Below are positions 9,078 through 17,567 of a DNA stretch of 64,000 nucleotides, piece after piece. How positions within the stretch are numbered: position 1 is the first letter of the stretch; every line of letters starts with the position of its first letter. The notes beneath the pieces are model-generated. The model was not told the DNA's origin, made no database searches, and saw only the letters and a program-made list of their open reading frames with translations. The stretch covers positions 242,891-306,890 of the forward strand of contig JAJZBM010000001.1 of assembly GCA_021798915.1 (NCBI GenBank), read 5' to 3'. The position numbers were made by a program, and so were the translations under genes. This DNA comes from Pseudomonadota bacterium (GTDB taxonomy: Bacteria > Pseudomonadota > Alphaproteobacteria > Acetobacterales > Acetobacteraceae).

Positions 9078-11399
9078 ATGGCGCAAGGCCAATCTGATGC
9101 CCGCCCCGCTGATGCCCGCCCCGCTGATATCCGGACCGCCCGCGTGTCGGCCGAGGAGGCGCTGGCGCTGCATGCCATGGGCCGGCCGGGAAAGCTCGAA
9201 ACCCGTCTCACCAAACCGCTCGCGACGGCGCGCGATCTCAGCCTCGCCTATTCGCCGGGGGTTGCCGAGCCCTGTCTCAAGATCGCAAAAGACCCTGCTC
9301 TCGCCTATGACTATACAACGCGCGGCAATATGGTCGCGGTGATCTCGAACGGTACGGCCGTGCTCGGCCTCGGCAATCTCGGGGCGCTGGCGAGCAAGCC
9401 GGTGATGGAGGGTAAAATCGCCCTCTTCAAGCGTTTCGCCGATATCGACGGCATCGATCTCGAACTCGCAACCGAGGATGTCGATGAGTTCGTCAATGCC
9501 GTGCGCTTTCTCGGCCCGAGCTTCGGCGGCATCAATCTCGAGGATATCAAAGCCCCCGAATGCTTCGTGATCGAGCAGCGGCTGCGCGAACTGATGGATA
9601 TTCCGGTGTTTCACGACGACCAGCACGGCACCGCCATCGTCGCCGCCGCCGGACTGATCAATGCCTGCCATCTGACCGGGCGCGATCTCCGCGCCACCCG
9701 CCTGGTCATCAACGGCGCCGGCTCGGCAGCGATCGCTTGCGCCGAACTGGTCAAGGCGATGGGCATGCGGCCGGACAATGTCATCCTCTGCGATACCAAA
9801 GGGGTTATCTATCAGGGGCGCAGCGAGGGCATGAACCAATGGAAATCGGCCCATGCGGTGGCGACCACGGCGCGCAGTCTCACCGAGGCCCTGGAAGGGG
9901 CGGATGTGTTTTTCGGACTCTCGTCCAAGGGCGCGATGACCAAGGCGATGGTACGCGCAATGGCGTCGCGGCCGATCATCTTCGCGATGGCCAATCCCGA
10001 CCCGGAAATCACCCCGGAAGAGGCGCGCGAGGCGGCGGCGGATGCGATCATCGCCACCGGGCGCAGTGATTATCCCAACCAGGTGAATAATGTTCTTGGT
10101 TTTCCCTATATCTTCCGCGGCGCGCTGGATGTGCGGGCGCGCACCATCGACGAGGGCATGAAGGTCGCCGCCGCCGAGGCCTTGGCGCAGCTCGCGCGCG
10201 AGGACGTCCCCGACGAGGTGCATTCGGCGTCGGCCGGCGGGCGGCTTTGTTTCGGACCCGAATATATCATTCCGAACGCGTTCGATCCGCGCCTGATCTC
10301 GCGCATCCCACCGGCGGTGGCACGGGCGGCGATGGCAAGCGGGGTCGCACGCCGGCCGCTCGCCGATCTACGCCGCTACGCGCGGGAATTGTCCGGGCGG
10401 CTCGACCCGACGGCGAGCGCACTCGATGCGATCATGGAACGAGTTCGTGCAGCCCCCTGCCGTGTCGTGTTCGCGGAGGGCGAAGAGGAAAAAATCGTTC
10501 GCGCGGCGGTCGCGTTCCGCAATGCCGGTTATGGCACACCGGTGTTGATCGGCCGCGAGGCGCGAGTTATGGCCACCATGGAAGCGCTCGGGCTCGGACA
10601 GGTCGAGGGGATCGAGATCCATAATGCTCGGCTCTCCGGCGCCAATCAGCGCTATGCGGAATTTCTTTATGAAAAACTGCAGCGCCGCGGATATCTTGCC
10701 CGCGACTGCCAGCGCATGGTCAACCAAGATCGTAACGTCTTCGCCGCCTGCATGGTGGCGACCGGCGATGCCGACGCGATGGTGACTGGGGCCACACGCT
10801 CGACCTCGGTCTGCATGGAGGATATCAGCCATGTCATCACGCCCGCCGCCGGGCGGCTCGCGTTCGGCCTCACCTTGCTGCTCACCAGCCGGGGCGGCAC
10901 GATTTTCATCGCCGATACGCTGCTTCACGAGCGGCCGAGCCCGGAGCAACTGGTCGGCATCACGCTCGGTAGCGCAGCAGCGGCGCGGAGCCTCGGGCAT
11001 GAGCCGCGGGTCGCCCTGGTTTCGCATTCGACCTTCGGCGACCCGATGCACCCCACCGGGCAAGCGATCCGCGATGCCGTCGCGATGCTCGACCAGCGAG
11101 GCGTCGATTTCGAATATGATGGCGATATGAGCCCGGATGTGGCGCTGGAGCCGAGTCTGCGCGCGCTTTATCCGTTCTGCCGCCTGACCGGGCCGGCCAA
11201 TGTGCTGATCATGCCGGGTTTGCATTCGGCGCATATCGCTTCACGGCTGGCCCCCCGGGTCGGCGGCGGCAGCACCATCGGGCCGCTGCTGATCGGGCTC
11301 GAGCACGCGGTGCAACTCGTGCCGATGGATGCGTCGGTCAGCCAGATCGTCGATATCGCGACCCTGGCGGCGCATCAGGCGTTGGAGCTGCGACGGTAA
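9078..11399 (+). CDS. maeB: NADP-dependent malic enzyme fused to a phosphotransacetylase-like domain
   Basis: Converts malate to pyruvate and CO2 with NADP. It is the MaeB type: an N-terminal malic enzyme domain (to about residue 430: 'SLAYSPGVAEPCL', 'VISNGTAVLGLGNLGALASKPVMEGK', 'VFHDDQHGTAIV') followed by a phosphate acetyltransferase-like domain ('FAEGEEEKIVRAA', 'DFEYDGDMSPDVAL'), which in this family is generally regulatory rather than catalytic. GGAGGA at 9065-9070 favours the ATG at 9078 (773 residues); the adjacent ATG at 9075 is possible. The extreme N-terminus carries a short duplicated Asp-Ala-Arg-Pro-Ala. It is divergent from mutS. Confidence 0.95.
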   Translation: MAQGQSDARPADARPADIRTARVSAEEALALHAMGRPGKLETRLTKPLATARDLSLAYSPGVAEPCLKIAKDPALAYDYTTRGNMVAVISNGTAVLGLGNLGALASKPVMEGKIALFKRFADIDGIDLELATEDVDEFVNAVRFLGPSFGGINLEDIKAPECFVIEQRLRELMDIPVFHDDQHGTAIVAAAGLINACHLTGRDLRATRLVINGAGSAAIACAELVKAMGMRPDNVILCDTKGVIYQGRSEGMNQWKSAHAVATTARSLTEALEGADVFFGLSSKGAMTKAMVRAMASRPIIFAMANPDPEITPEEAREAAADAIIATGRSDYPNQVNNVLGFPYIFRGALDVRARTIDEGMKVAAAEALAQLAREDVPDEVHSASAGGRLCFGPEYIIPNAFDPRLISRIPPAVARAAMASGVARRPLADLRRYARELSGRLDPTASALDAIMERVRAAPCRVVFAEGEEEKIVRAAVAFRNAGYGTPVLIGREARVMATMEALGLGQVEGIEIHNARLSGANQRYAEFLYEKLQRRGYLARDCQRMVNQDRNVFAACMVATGDADAMVTGATRSTSVCMEDISHVITPAAGRLAFGLTLLLTSRGGTIFIADTLLHERPSPEQLVGITLGSAAAARSLGHEPRVALVSHSTFGDPMHPTGQAIRDAVAMLDQRGVDFEYDGDMSPDVALEPSLRALYPFCRLTGPANVLIMPGLHSAHIASRLAPRVGGGSTIGPLLIGLEHAVQLVPMDASVSQIVDIATLAAHQALELRR
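9096..9125 (+). repeat. Two-copy 15-bp direct repeat at the malic enzyme N-terminus
   Basis: GATGCCCGCCCCGCT occurs twice in tandem, in frame, coding Asp-Ala-Arg-Pro-Ala twice before the conserved domain starts. A third, degenerate copy (GATATCCGG...) follows. Confidence 0.85.
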
Positions 11400-11437
11400 G
11401 GGCGCGCCGGCGGGAGCGGTAGGCCAGGCGGTTCAGG

Positions 11438-12331
11438 TCAATCCATATCGCTGGCGTTATCGTCGCGGCTGAGCAGGGCGACGATCCCGTCGAGTTGATC
11501 GAGCGAGCGATAATGCAAGCGGACGGTGCCACCTTGGCCGTTGAACGCGATATCGACGCGAAGCCCAAGGCTTTCGGAGAGGGTTTGCGCCAGAGCAGCG
11601 GTTTCCGGGTCTTGCGGCTTGGCGGGCGCGGCACTCCCGTCGCCCGAGAATGTGGCACGCTGTTTGGCGAGCGCCTCCGTCTGGCGGACGTTGAGCCCGC
11701 GCGCGATTACCAGTAATGCCGCTTTTTCCGGCTCGGGATGCGCGAGCAGGGCGCGCGCATGGCCGGCGGAGAGCGCGCCGTTGCGCAGTTCGCCCTGCAC
11801 CGATGCGGGAAGGTTGAGCAGGCGGAGCGTATTGGCGATATGGCTCCGTGACTTGCCGACCGAGCGCCCGAGATCGTCCTGGGTCAGGCCGAATTCGTCG
11901 AGCAGCCGGCGATAGCCGTCTGCCTCCTCGATGGCGTTGAGATCCTGACGCTGAAGATTTTCGACCAACGCCACCATCATCGCGTCATTGTCGGAAAGAT
12001 TGCGGATCAGGGTCGGCACTTCATGGATGCCAGCGATCTGGGCGGCGCGCCAACGGCGTTCACCGGCGATGATCTGATAGCGCCCACTCGCCGCCGGATC
12101 AGGACGGACGAGCAATGGCTGCAGCACCCCGCGCGCCGCGATCGAGGCGGCGAGTTCCTGAACCCCCTGCGGATCAACGGTTTTGCGCGGCTGAAACGGC
12201 GATGGGTGGAGATGGGCGACGGGCAGGATATGTACTGCGTTGCCGTCGGCGCGGTTTTGCGACGCGGCACCATCGCCGAGCAAGGCGGCAAGGCCACGCC
12301 CGAGACGGGGATTGGCTTCCTTGGCGCTCAT
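11438..12331 (-). CDS. parB: Chromosome partitioning protein ParB
   Basis: CTPase and DNA-binding protein that loads on parS and spreads to form the partition complex. The 297 residues contain the ParB/Srx motif region 'LHPSPFQPRKTVDPQGVQELAASI', the arginine patch 'IIAGERRWRAAQIAG' and the helix-turn-helix 'LTQDDLGRSVGKSRSHIANTLRLLNLP' (about residues 140-166), plus a C-terminal dimerisation segment. It overlaps parA by four bases. Its own predicted targets, two parS sites, lie 1.4 kb upstream in rsmG. Confidence 0.96.
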   Translation of the reverse strand: MSAKEANPRLGRGLAALLGDGAASQNRADGNAVHILPVAHLHPSPFQPRKTVDPQGVQELAASIAARGVLQPLLVRPDPAASGRYQIIAGERRWRAAQIAGIHEVPTLIRNLSDNDAMMVALVENLQRQDLNAIEEADGYRRLLDEFGLTQDDLGRSVGKSRSHIANTLRLLNLPASVQGELRNGALSAGHARALLAHPEPEKAALLVIARGLNVRQTEALAKQRATFSGDGSAAPAKPQDPETAALAQTLSESLGLRVDIAFNGQGGTVRLHYRSLDQLDGIVALLSRDDNASDMD

Positions 12332-13176
12332 GATGCGGGCTCGCTCACGGTTTGACGGCGGGCGTCGAATTCCTCGGCCAGCCGCAGATACGCCAAAGCA
12401 CCGGCGGAACGCGGGTCGTAGGTCAGAACCGGCTTGCCATGGCTTGGCGCCTCGGAGATGCGGATATTGCGGGGAATCACCGTCTCATAAACACTTTCGC
12501 CAAAAAATCCCCGAACATCGGCTGCCACCAGATCGGAGAGGTTATTGCGTCGGTCATACATGGTGAGCACGATGCCATCGAGACGCAGGTTCGGATTGAG
12601 TCCGCGCCTGACGAGATCGATGGTGCGGATGAGTTGGCTGATGCCTTCCAGCGCGAAAAACTCGCATTGCAGCGGCACTAGAACGGTATCGGCGGCGACC
12701 AGGCCGTTCAGCGTCAACAGCCCGAGACTCGGCGGGCAGTCTATGATGATGGCGTTATAGCGCGCGGCCGCACGAAATGGCGCGAGAACGTCGCGGAGTT
12801 GATATTCCCGGCGCGCCGCCGCCGCCAATTCGATCTCCGCCCCGGCGAGATCGGGATCAGCCGGGATGAGGGCGAGACCGTCAATCTCGGTCGGTTGGAT
12901 CAGGTTTTCCGGTGTGTCGGTGTGAGAGAGGAGCGCGTAGGTGCCGCCGCGTCGGGCCGCACGTTCAAGCCCGAGGCCGGTGGACGCGTTGCCCTGGGGG
13001 TCGAGATCGACCAGCAAGACCCTTTGGCCGGCGGCGGCGAGGGCGGCGGCAAGGTTGACGGACGTCGTCGTCTTGCCGACGCCACCCTTCTGATTGGCTA
13101 CCGCGACGATGATCGTCCGCCCCGGCCGGGGCACGGCGGAGAGGTCAGGCACTGGAGCGTTGGAGGGAACGGGCAC
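12328..13176 (-). CDS. parA: Chromosome partitioning ATPase ParA
   Basis: Deviant Walker A ATPase that moves ParB-parS complexes during chromosome segregation. The 282 residues include 'VANQKGGVGKTTTSVNLAAAL' (deviant P-loop, about residues 27-47), 'LLVDLDPQGNASTGLG' and 'IIIDCPPSLGLLTLNGL'. The only good ATG (13176) lies 32 bases inside the 3' end of rsmG, giving a 26-residue N-terminal extension before the core; a shorter start would need a non-ATG codon. It is followed by parB with a 4-base overlap. Confidence 0.96.
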   Translation of the reverse strand: MPVPSNAPVPDLSAVPRPGRTIIVAVANQKGGVGKTTTSVNLAAALAAAGQRVLLVDLDPQGNASTGLGLERAARRGGTYALLSHTDTPENLIQPTEIDGLALIPADPDLAGAEIELAAAARREYQLRDVLAPFRAAARYNAIIIDCPPSLGLLTLNGLVAADTVLVPLQCEFFALEGISQLIRTIDLVRRGLNPNLRLDGIVLTMYDRRNNLSDLVAADVRGFFGESVYETVIPRNIRISEAPSHGKPVLTYDPRSAGALAYLRLAEEFDARRQTVSEPAS

Positions 13177-13801
13177 GCGTGACCCCGCTGATCTGAAGAA
13201 TGGCCCCCGAAGGATCAGTTCGACTTGGATGGCAGACGACGTCCATCTGCCATTGATGGCGGGCCGCCGTCAACTCGGCCGGCGCGTTTCGCCCTTTGTA
13301 GAAAAGGCAGAAACCACCTGGCGCGAGCTTGGGAACGGCAAGGGCGAGCAGCGTGTCCAGCGGGGCGAGGCTACGGGCGGTAATCAGACGCAGTGGCGGG
13401 AGGGTCACGGCTTCGATTCGCCGCGCGTGGACGCTAACCGTGGCCCCGGCCACGCGCGCGGCTTCGATCAAAAAGGCGGCTTTACGGGTATCGGATTCGA
13501 TCAGATGGAATGGTTGATTCAGCGCAATCGCGAGAGCAAGGCCGGGGAATCCACCGCCGGAGCCGAAATCCGCCGCCGGTAGAGGGATGTCGCGGAGAAG
13601 CGGCAGAATTTGCAGCGAGTCGAGAACATGGCGCTGCCAAATGAAGGCCTCGTCACGACGTGAGATCAGGCGAATGGCGTGAGTCCAACGAAGCACGAGC
13701 GCAACATAGGCCTCCAACCGGGCGATAGTTTCACGTGAAACACCGATTTGCGCCAGAGCCTCACGGTCGGGCGGTTTCACGTGAAACGAAGTGCCGCTCA
13801 T
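13145..13801 (-). CDS. rsmG: 16S rRNA (guanine527-N7)-methyltransferase RsmG
   Basis: SAM-dependent methyltransferase of G527 in 16S rRNA (formerly GidB). The 218 residues contain the SAM site '[15 protein letters not shown]' (about residues 79-93) and the family's '[27 protein letters not shown]' region. It overlaps mnmG by four bases and parA by 32. The first 25 codons contain two parS palindromes that are read in different frames ('FHVK' and 'VSRET'), so the N-terminal sequence is constrained by DNA function as well as protein function. Confidence 0.95.
   Translation of the reverse strand: MSGTSFHVKPPDREALAQIGVSRETIARLEAYVALVLRWTHAIRLISRRDEAFIWQRHVLDSLQILPLLRDIPLPAADFGSGGGFPGLALAIALNQPFHLIESDTRKAAFLIEAARVAGATVSVHARRIEAVTLPPLRLITARSLAPLDTLLALAVPKLAPGGFCLFYKGRNAPAELTAARHQWQMDVVCHPSRTDPSGAILQISGVTRARSLQRSSA
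13728..13741. promoter_or_regulatory. parS site 1 (ParB-binding palindrome) within rsmG
   Basis: Perfect 14-bp palindrome GTTTCACGTGAAAC, the core of the widely conserved bacterial parS consensus TGTTTCACGTGAAACA; the flanks here are A on the left and A on the right. It encodes Val-Ser-Arg-Glu-Thr in rsmG. Confidence 0.93.
13774..13787. promoter_or_regulatory. parS site 2 (ParB-binding palindrome) within rsmG
   Basis: Second perfect GTTTCACGTGAAAC palindrome, 46 bases from the first (centre to centre), encoding Phe-His-Val-Lys near the RsmG N-terminus. The spacing places two ParB-loading sites on one short segment. Confidence 0.93.
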
Positions 13802-15642
13802 TGCCGGCGGGCAAAGGCGAATAACGCCGCCATCGCCGCCGGTGTCATGCCTTCGATCCGCGCCGCCATTCCCAGGGTTTCCGGGCGGACATGGTCGAGC
13901 TTTTGTCGCAACTCTCCCGAAAGTCCGCCGATCCGAGCATAATCAACCGCCCCACCAAGCGGCACGTTCTCCTCCTTGCGGAATCCACGGATCTCCGCCG
14001 ATTGCCGGTCCAGATATCCGGCATACTGTGCCTCGATGTGCAATTGCTCGACCACGCGCGGATCGAGGGTCGCGAGCCAGGGGAACACGCCGACGCAGGC
14101 CGCGAACGAAACGCCGGGCAGCCCGAGCAGCGCCATCACCGAACGCCGACAGCCATCAGCTCTGACTGTTATCCCATGCCGCGCCAGCTCGGCCGGCGTT
14201 GCACCTTCGCTTTCGGCCCGGGACCGCGCTGTCGTAACGGCCTGCCGATAAACCTCGAACGCCATACGCCGAGATGTTCGTACACAGCCCCAGGCGATCC
14301 CCTTCGAGGTCAGCCGCAAATCCGCGTTATCGGCGCGCAACGTCAGCCGATATTCGGCTCGCGAGGTAAACATCCGATAGGGTTCGGTGACCCCTTGGGT
14401 GATCAAATCATCGATCATCACGCCGCTATAGCCATCCGCCCGATCGATCGTGACGCCCGCCAGCCCGCTGGCAAGGCGGGCGGCGTTCATCCCCGCGATC
14501 AACCCTTGCGCCGCCGCTTCTTCGTAGCCAGTCGTGCCGTTGATCTGGCCGGCGAGGAAAAGGCCGGGCACAGACTTCACCTGCAAGGTCCTAAGGAGGG
14601 CGCGCGGATCGATGTAATCATATTCCACCGCATACCCCGGCCGCAGCATACGAACCTGCTCCAACCCGGGGATCGTCCGCAGAAACGCTTCCTGCACCTC
14701 CGCGGGCAGGCTGGTCGAGATGCCGTTCGGATAAATCGTCCGGTCGGCGAGGCCTTCCGGCTCAAGAAAAATCTGATGACGTTGGCGATCCGGGAAGCGG
14801 ATGACCTTATCCTCGATCGAGGGGCAATAGCGCGGCCCCCGTCCGGCGATCTTGCCGCCATAGACCGCCGAGCGCGCCAAGTTGGCACGGATGATCTCGT
14901 GCGTCGCCGGGGTCGTCGCGGTCAAATGGCACACGGTTTGCGGGGTGGTGATCGCCGCGGTGAGGGTACTGAACGGGCGCGGCGGGTCATCGCCATGATC
15001 CACGGCGAGCCCCGACCAATCGATACTGTCGCCATCGAGCCGTGGGGGGGTGCCGGTTTTGAGCCGCCCGATCGGCAAACCGAGGCGTTGCAGCGCGAGC
15101 GCCAGCCCCACCGCCGGCGCTTCCCCGACCCGCCCGGCCGGCGTTTCCGTCTCACCGATATGCACCAAGCCACGCAGGAAGGTGCCAGCGGTCAAAACCA
15201 CCGCGCCACAGCTTATGCGGGCGCCATCGCTGGTCATGACACCCTGAACCCGCCGGTGATCATCGAGAATGAGATCTGAGACCTCGCCCTCGCGAATGGC
15301 GAGATCGTCATATGCCGCCAGCAGATCCTGGATGGCCTGGCGATAAAGCGCCCGGTCGGCCTGCGCGCGCGGGCCGCGCACGGCCGGGCCTTTGCTGCGG
15401 TTGAGCAGCTTGAAATGGATACCAGCGCGGTCGATCGCAGCGCCCATCAAGCCATCCAGCGCGTCGATCTCACGCACCAGATGCCCTTTGCCGATCCCAC
15501 CGATCGCCGGGTTGCAGGACATCTCACCGAGTTTTTGCCGGCTATGCGTGATGAGCAGCACACGCGCGCCGACCCGCGCCGCCGCCGCCGCTGCCTCACA
15601 ACCCGCATGACCGCCACCGACCACCACCACGTCAGGCATCAT
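13798..15642 (-). CDS. mnmG: tRNA uridine-5-carboxymethylaminomethyl modification enzyme MnmG
   Basis: FAD-dependent partner of MnmE that modifies the wobble uridine of certain tRNAs (formerly GidA). Landmarks are the N-terminal dinucleotide site '[15 protein letters not shown]', '[21 protein letters not shown]' just after it, and the C-terminal '[19 protein letters not shown]'. I chose the ATG at 15642 (614 residues) because a GGGG stretch sits upstream; the next codon at 15639 is also ATG and a start at 15657 has no ribosome-binding site. It overlaps rsmG by four bases and follows mnmE by about 45. Confidence 0.96.
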   Translation of the reverse strand: MMPDVVVVGGGHAGCEAAAAAARVGARVLLITHSRQKLGEMSCNPAIGGIGKGHLVREIDALDGLMGAAIDRAGIHFKLLNRSKGPAVRGPRAQADRALYRQAIQDLLAAYDDLAIREGEVSDLILDDHRRVQGVMTSDGARISCGAVVLTAGTFLRGLVHIGETETPAGRVGEAPAVGLALALQRLGLPIGRLKTGTPPRLDGDSIDWSGLAVDHGDDPPRPFSTLTAAITTPQTVCHLTATTPATHEIIRANLARSAVYGGKIAGRGPRYCPSIEDKVIRFPDRQRHQIFLEPEGLADRTIYPNGISTSLPAEVQEAFLRTIPGLEQVRMLRPGYAVEYDYIDPRALLRTLQVKSVPGLFLAGQINGTTGYEEAAAQGLIAGMNAARLASGLAGVTIDRADGYSGVMIDDLITQGVTEPYRMFTSRAEYRLTLRADNADLRLTSKGIAWGCVRTSRRMAFEVYRQAVTTARSRAESEGATPAELARHGITVRADGCRRSVMALLGLPGVSFAACVGVFPWLATLDPRVVEQLHIEAQYAGYLDRQSAEIRGFRKEENVPLGGAVDYARIGGLSGELRQKLDHVRPETLGMAARIEGMTPAAMAALFAFARRQ

Positions 15643-15687
15643 TCGCCGCATCCCCATCGCGCAGAGCGAGACGTTAGCTATCGCCTT

Positions 15688-17007
15688 CTATTTCCCGATG
15701 CAAAACCGGGAAAAAATCTCGCCGAGAATCTCCTCGACCCCCCAGCGCCCGGTCACCCGCCCAATCATCCGCAGGGTGACCCGCAGTTCTTCCGCGCGCA
15801 ACTCCTCGCTCGGTTCCGCCATCGCCCCGGTCAATGCCGCCAAAGCCGCCGCGAGCGCAGCGCGATGGCGGGCGCGGGTCAAGGGCGGCGGGCCGGCGCG
15901 CACGGTCAAATCCCGCCCGGCAACGATCAAGGCGTCGCGCAGGCGATCGAGCCCATGCCCGGTCAGCGCGCTGACGCCGATCGCGCCCTCCGTGTCACGC
16001 TCCGGCGTGAGATCGACCTTGTTGGCCACCCGGATCACCACCCCCGTGCCGGGCGCATTGGACCCGACAGCTGCCGCTTCTTCCGGCGCCCTGGCATCAT
16101 GCACGGCAAGCACGATATCCGCCTCGGCGGCGCGGGCGCGGGCGCGGCGCACACCTTCGGCCTCGATCCGATCCTCGGTCTCGCGCAACCCGGCGGTATC
16201 GATCATCGTCATCACCATCCCACCGAGCACCAGCCTTGCCTCGAGCGCGTCGCGGGTCGTGCCCGGGAGATCGGAGACGATGGCGATGTCGCGCGCGAAC
16301 AAGCGATTGATCAGGCTGGATTTGCCGACATTGGGCGGGCCGGCGATGGCGATCCGAAGCCCTTCCCGGGTGCGCTCGCCGCGACGATCATCATTGAGAT
16401 GCATACCGATCTCCGCCGCCAGGGCCGCCATCTCGGCGTTGAGCGCGGCCGCGACATCGCTCGGCAAATCTTCGTCGGGAAAATCGATCAACGCTTCCTG
16501 CTGCGCCAGAACCCGCAGCAGCCGTTGCGACCAATCTTCGTAGAGCGCGCCCAGCGCCCCTTCCATCTGCCGCAGCGCCTGGCGCCGCTGTTCGGCGCTT
16601 TCCGCCTCCACGAGATCAGCGACCGCTTCCGCCGCGGTCAAATCCATGCGGCCATTGAGAAAAGCGCGGCGGGTGAATTCCCCGGCCTCCGCCGGGCGCG
16701 CGCCGGCCCGAACCAGCGCGTCGGCCACCGCCTCGATCACCGCTGGCCCGCCATGGAGATGCAGCTCCGCGCCATCCTCGCCGGTATAGGTGCCCGGCCC
16801 AGGAAGCCAGAGCACCAGGGCCCGATCCAGCGTCTCGCCGCCCCCATCCCGAATGCGCCGCAAACTCGCCCGGCGCGGCGGCGGACGGCGGCCGCAGAGC
16901 GCATCGAGCAGCGCCCCGCTGCCGGCACCGCTGATCCGTAAAACCGCGACCGCCGCGCGGCCGCCGCCCGAGGCGAGCGCGAAGATGGTATCCTCGTGCT
17001 CCGCCAT
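15688..17007 (-). CDS. mnmE: tRNA modification GTPase MnmE
   Basis: Potassium-activated GTPase that works with MnmG on wobble uridines. The 439 residues start with the folate-binding domain ('DTIFALASGGGRAAVAVLRISG'), contain an embedded G domain with P-loop 'GPPNVGKSSLINRL' and 'DLPGTTRD', and end with the diagnostic 'FSRFCIGK', whose Cys is required for activity. It is the second gene of the minus-strand run that continues through mnmG, rsmG, parA and parB. The rho gene often found upstream in related bacteria is absent; a small [2Fe-2S] protein is there instead. Confidence 0.96.
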   Translation of the reverse strand: MAEHEDTIFALASGGGRAAVAVLRISGAGSGALLDALCGRRPPPRRASLRRIRDGGGETLDRALVLWLPGPGTYTGEDGAELHLHGGPAVIEAVADALVRAGARPAEAGEFTRRAFLNGRMDLTAAEAVADLVEAESAEQRRQALRQMEGALGALYEDWSQRLLRVLAQQEALIDFPDEDLPSDVAAALNAEMAALAAEIGMHLNDDRRGERTREGLRIAIAGPPNVGKSSLINRLFARDIAIVSDLPGTTRDALEARLVLGGMVMTMIDTAGLRETEDRIEAEGVRRARARAAEADIVLAVHDARAPEEAAAVGSNAPGTGVVIRVANKVDLTPERDTEGAIGVSALTGHGLDRLRDALIVAGRDLTVRAGPPPLTRARHRAALAAALAALTGAMAEPSEELRAEELRVTLRMIGRVTGRWGVEEILGEIFSRFCIGK

Positions 17008-17015
17008 CTGCGCTC

Positions 17016-17366
17016 CTATTCTTTCCCTGCCGCCGGCAGCATCAGCGCCGGCACGCGCTGGCCGTCGCGCACATGGCTTTCCAGCACGCGGTCGATATCG
17101 GCCGGGGTCGCGATCTTATACCATACCCCCTCTGGGTAAATAACGAGGCACGGCCCGAATTCGCAGCGATCGAGGCACAGCGCGCCATTCACCCGCACGC
17201 CCTGAAGTCCCATCTCTTTCGCACGTGCCTTCATATAATCGCGCAGCCTTTCCGACCCCTTGGCCGCACAACTGCCGCGCGGATGGCCATCGGGCCGGCG
17301 GTTGCAGCAGACGAAAAGATGAGCGGAAAAATAAAGCGGCGGATCATCCGCGCGGCGGCCAGCCAT
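17016..17366 (-). CDS. (2Fe-2S) ferredoxin domain-containing protein (thioredoxin-like fold)
   Basis: A 116-residue protein resembling the thioredoxin-like [2Fe-2S] ferredoxins (COG3411 type). Candidate cluster ligands are the Cys of 'FVCCNRRPDGHPRGSCAAKGS' and of 'CLDRCEFGPCLVIYPEGVWY', the latter being the family's best signature. It sits eight bases upstream of mnmE on the same strand and is likely the first gene of that operon. Its electron partner is not evident. Confidence 0.85.
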   Translation of the reverse strand: MAGRRADDPPLYFSAHLFVCCNRRPDGHPRGSCAAKGSERLRDYMKARAKEMGLQGVRVNGALCLDRCEFGPCLVIYPEGVWYKIATPADIDRVLESHVRDGQRVPALMLPAAGKE

Positions 17367-17469
17367 GATATCGAGATTTCCTTACCATGCCCGCGCCGAC
17401 AGCCGGGCGGCTTGCGTTTATCTAGCCGATGTTATGAACTTTCCAAGGCGGGGGGCGAAGGAAAGCGTT

Positions 17470-17532
17470 GTTCTTTTTTGGAAAAAAGAACCAAAAAACT
17501 TTTGCCCGCCAGGCGGTGCCTGCGGCACCGCC
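17470..17532. repeat. Double hairpin intergenic element
   Basis: Two perfect inverted repeats lie side by side in the 200-base gap before the DUF255 gene. The first is AT-rich: GTTCTTTTTT / AAAAAAGAAC with a GG loop (17470-17491). The second is GC-rich: GGCGGTGCC / GGCACCGCC with a TGC loop (17512-17532). The first resembles the hairpin at 21193-21217 in base composition and arrangement, so both may belong to a dispersed intergenic family. They could also act as terminator-like structures. Confidence 0.7.
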
Positions 17533-17567
17533 CTCCCTGAGAAAATACCTGAAAAGGACTCGACGCG

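Noticed and set aside
13891..15279. Plus-strand frame opposite mnmG
   Set aside because: Antisense to mnmG, which has all family signatures; the frame shows no motif.
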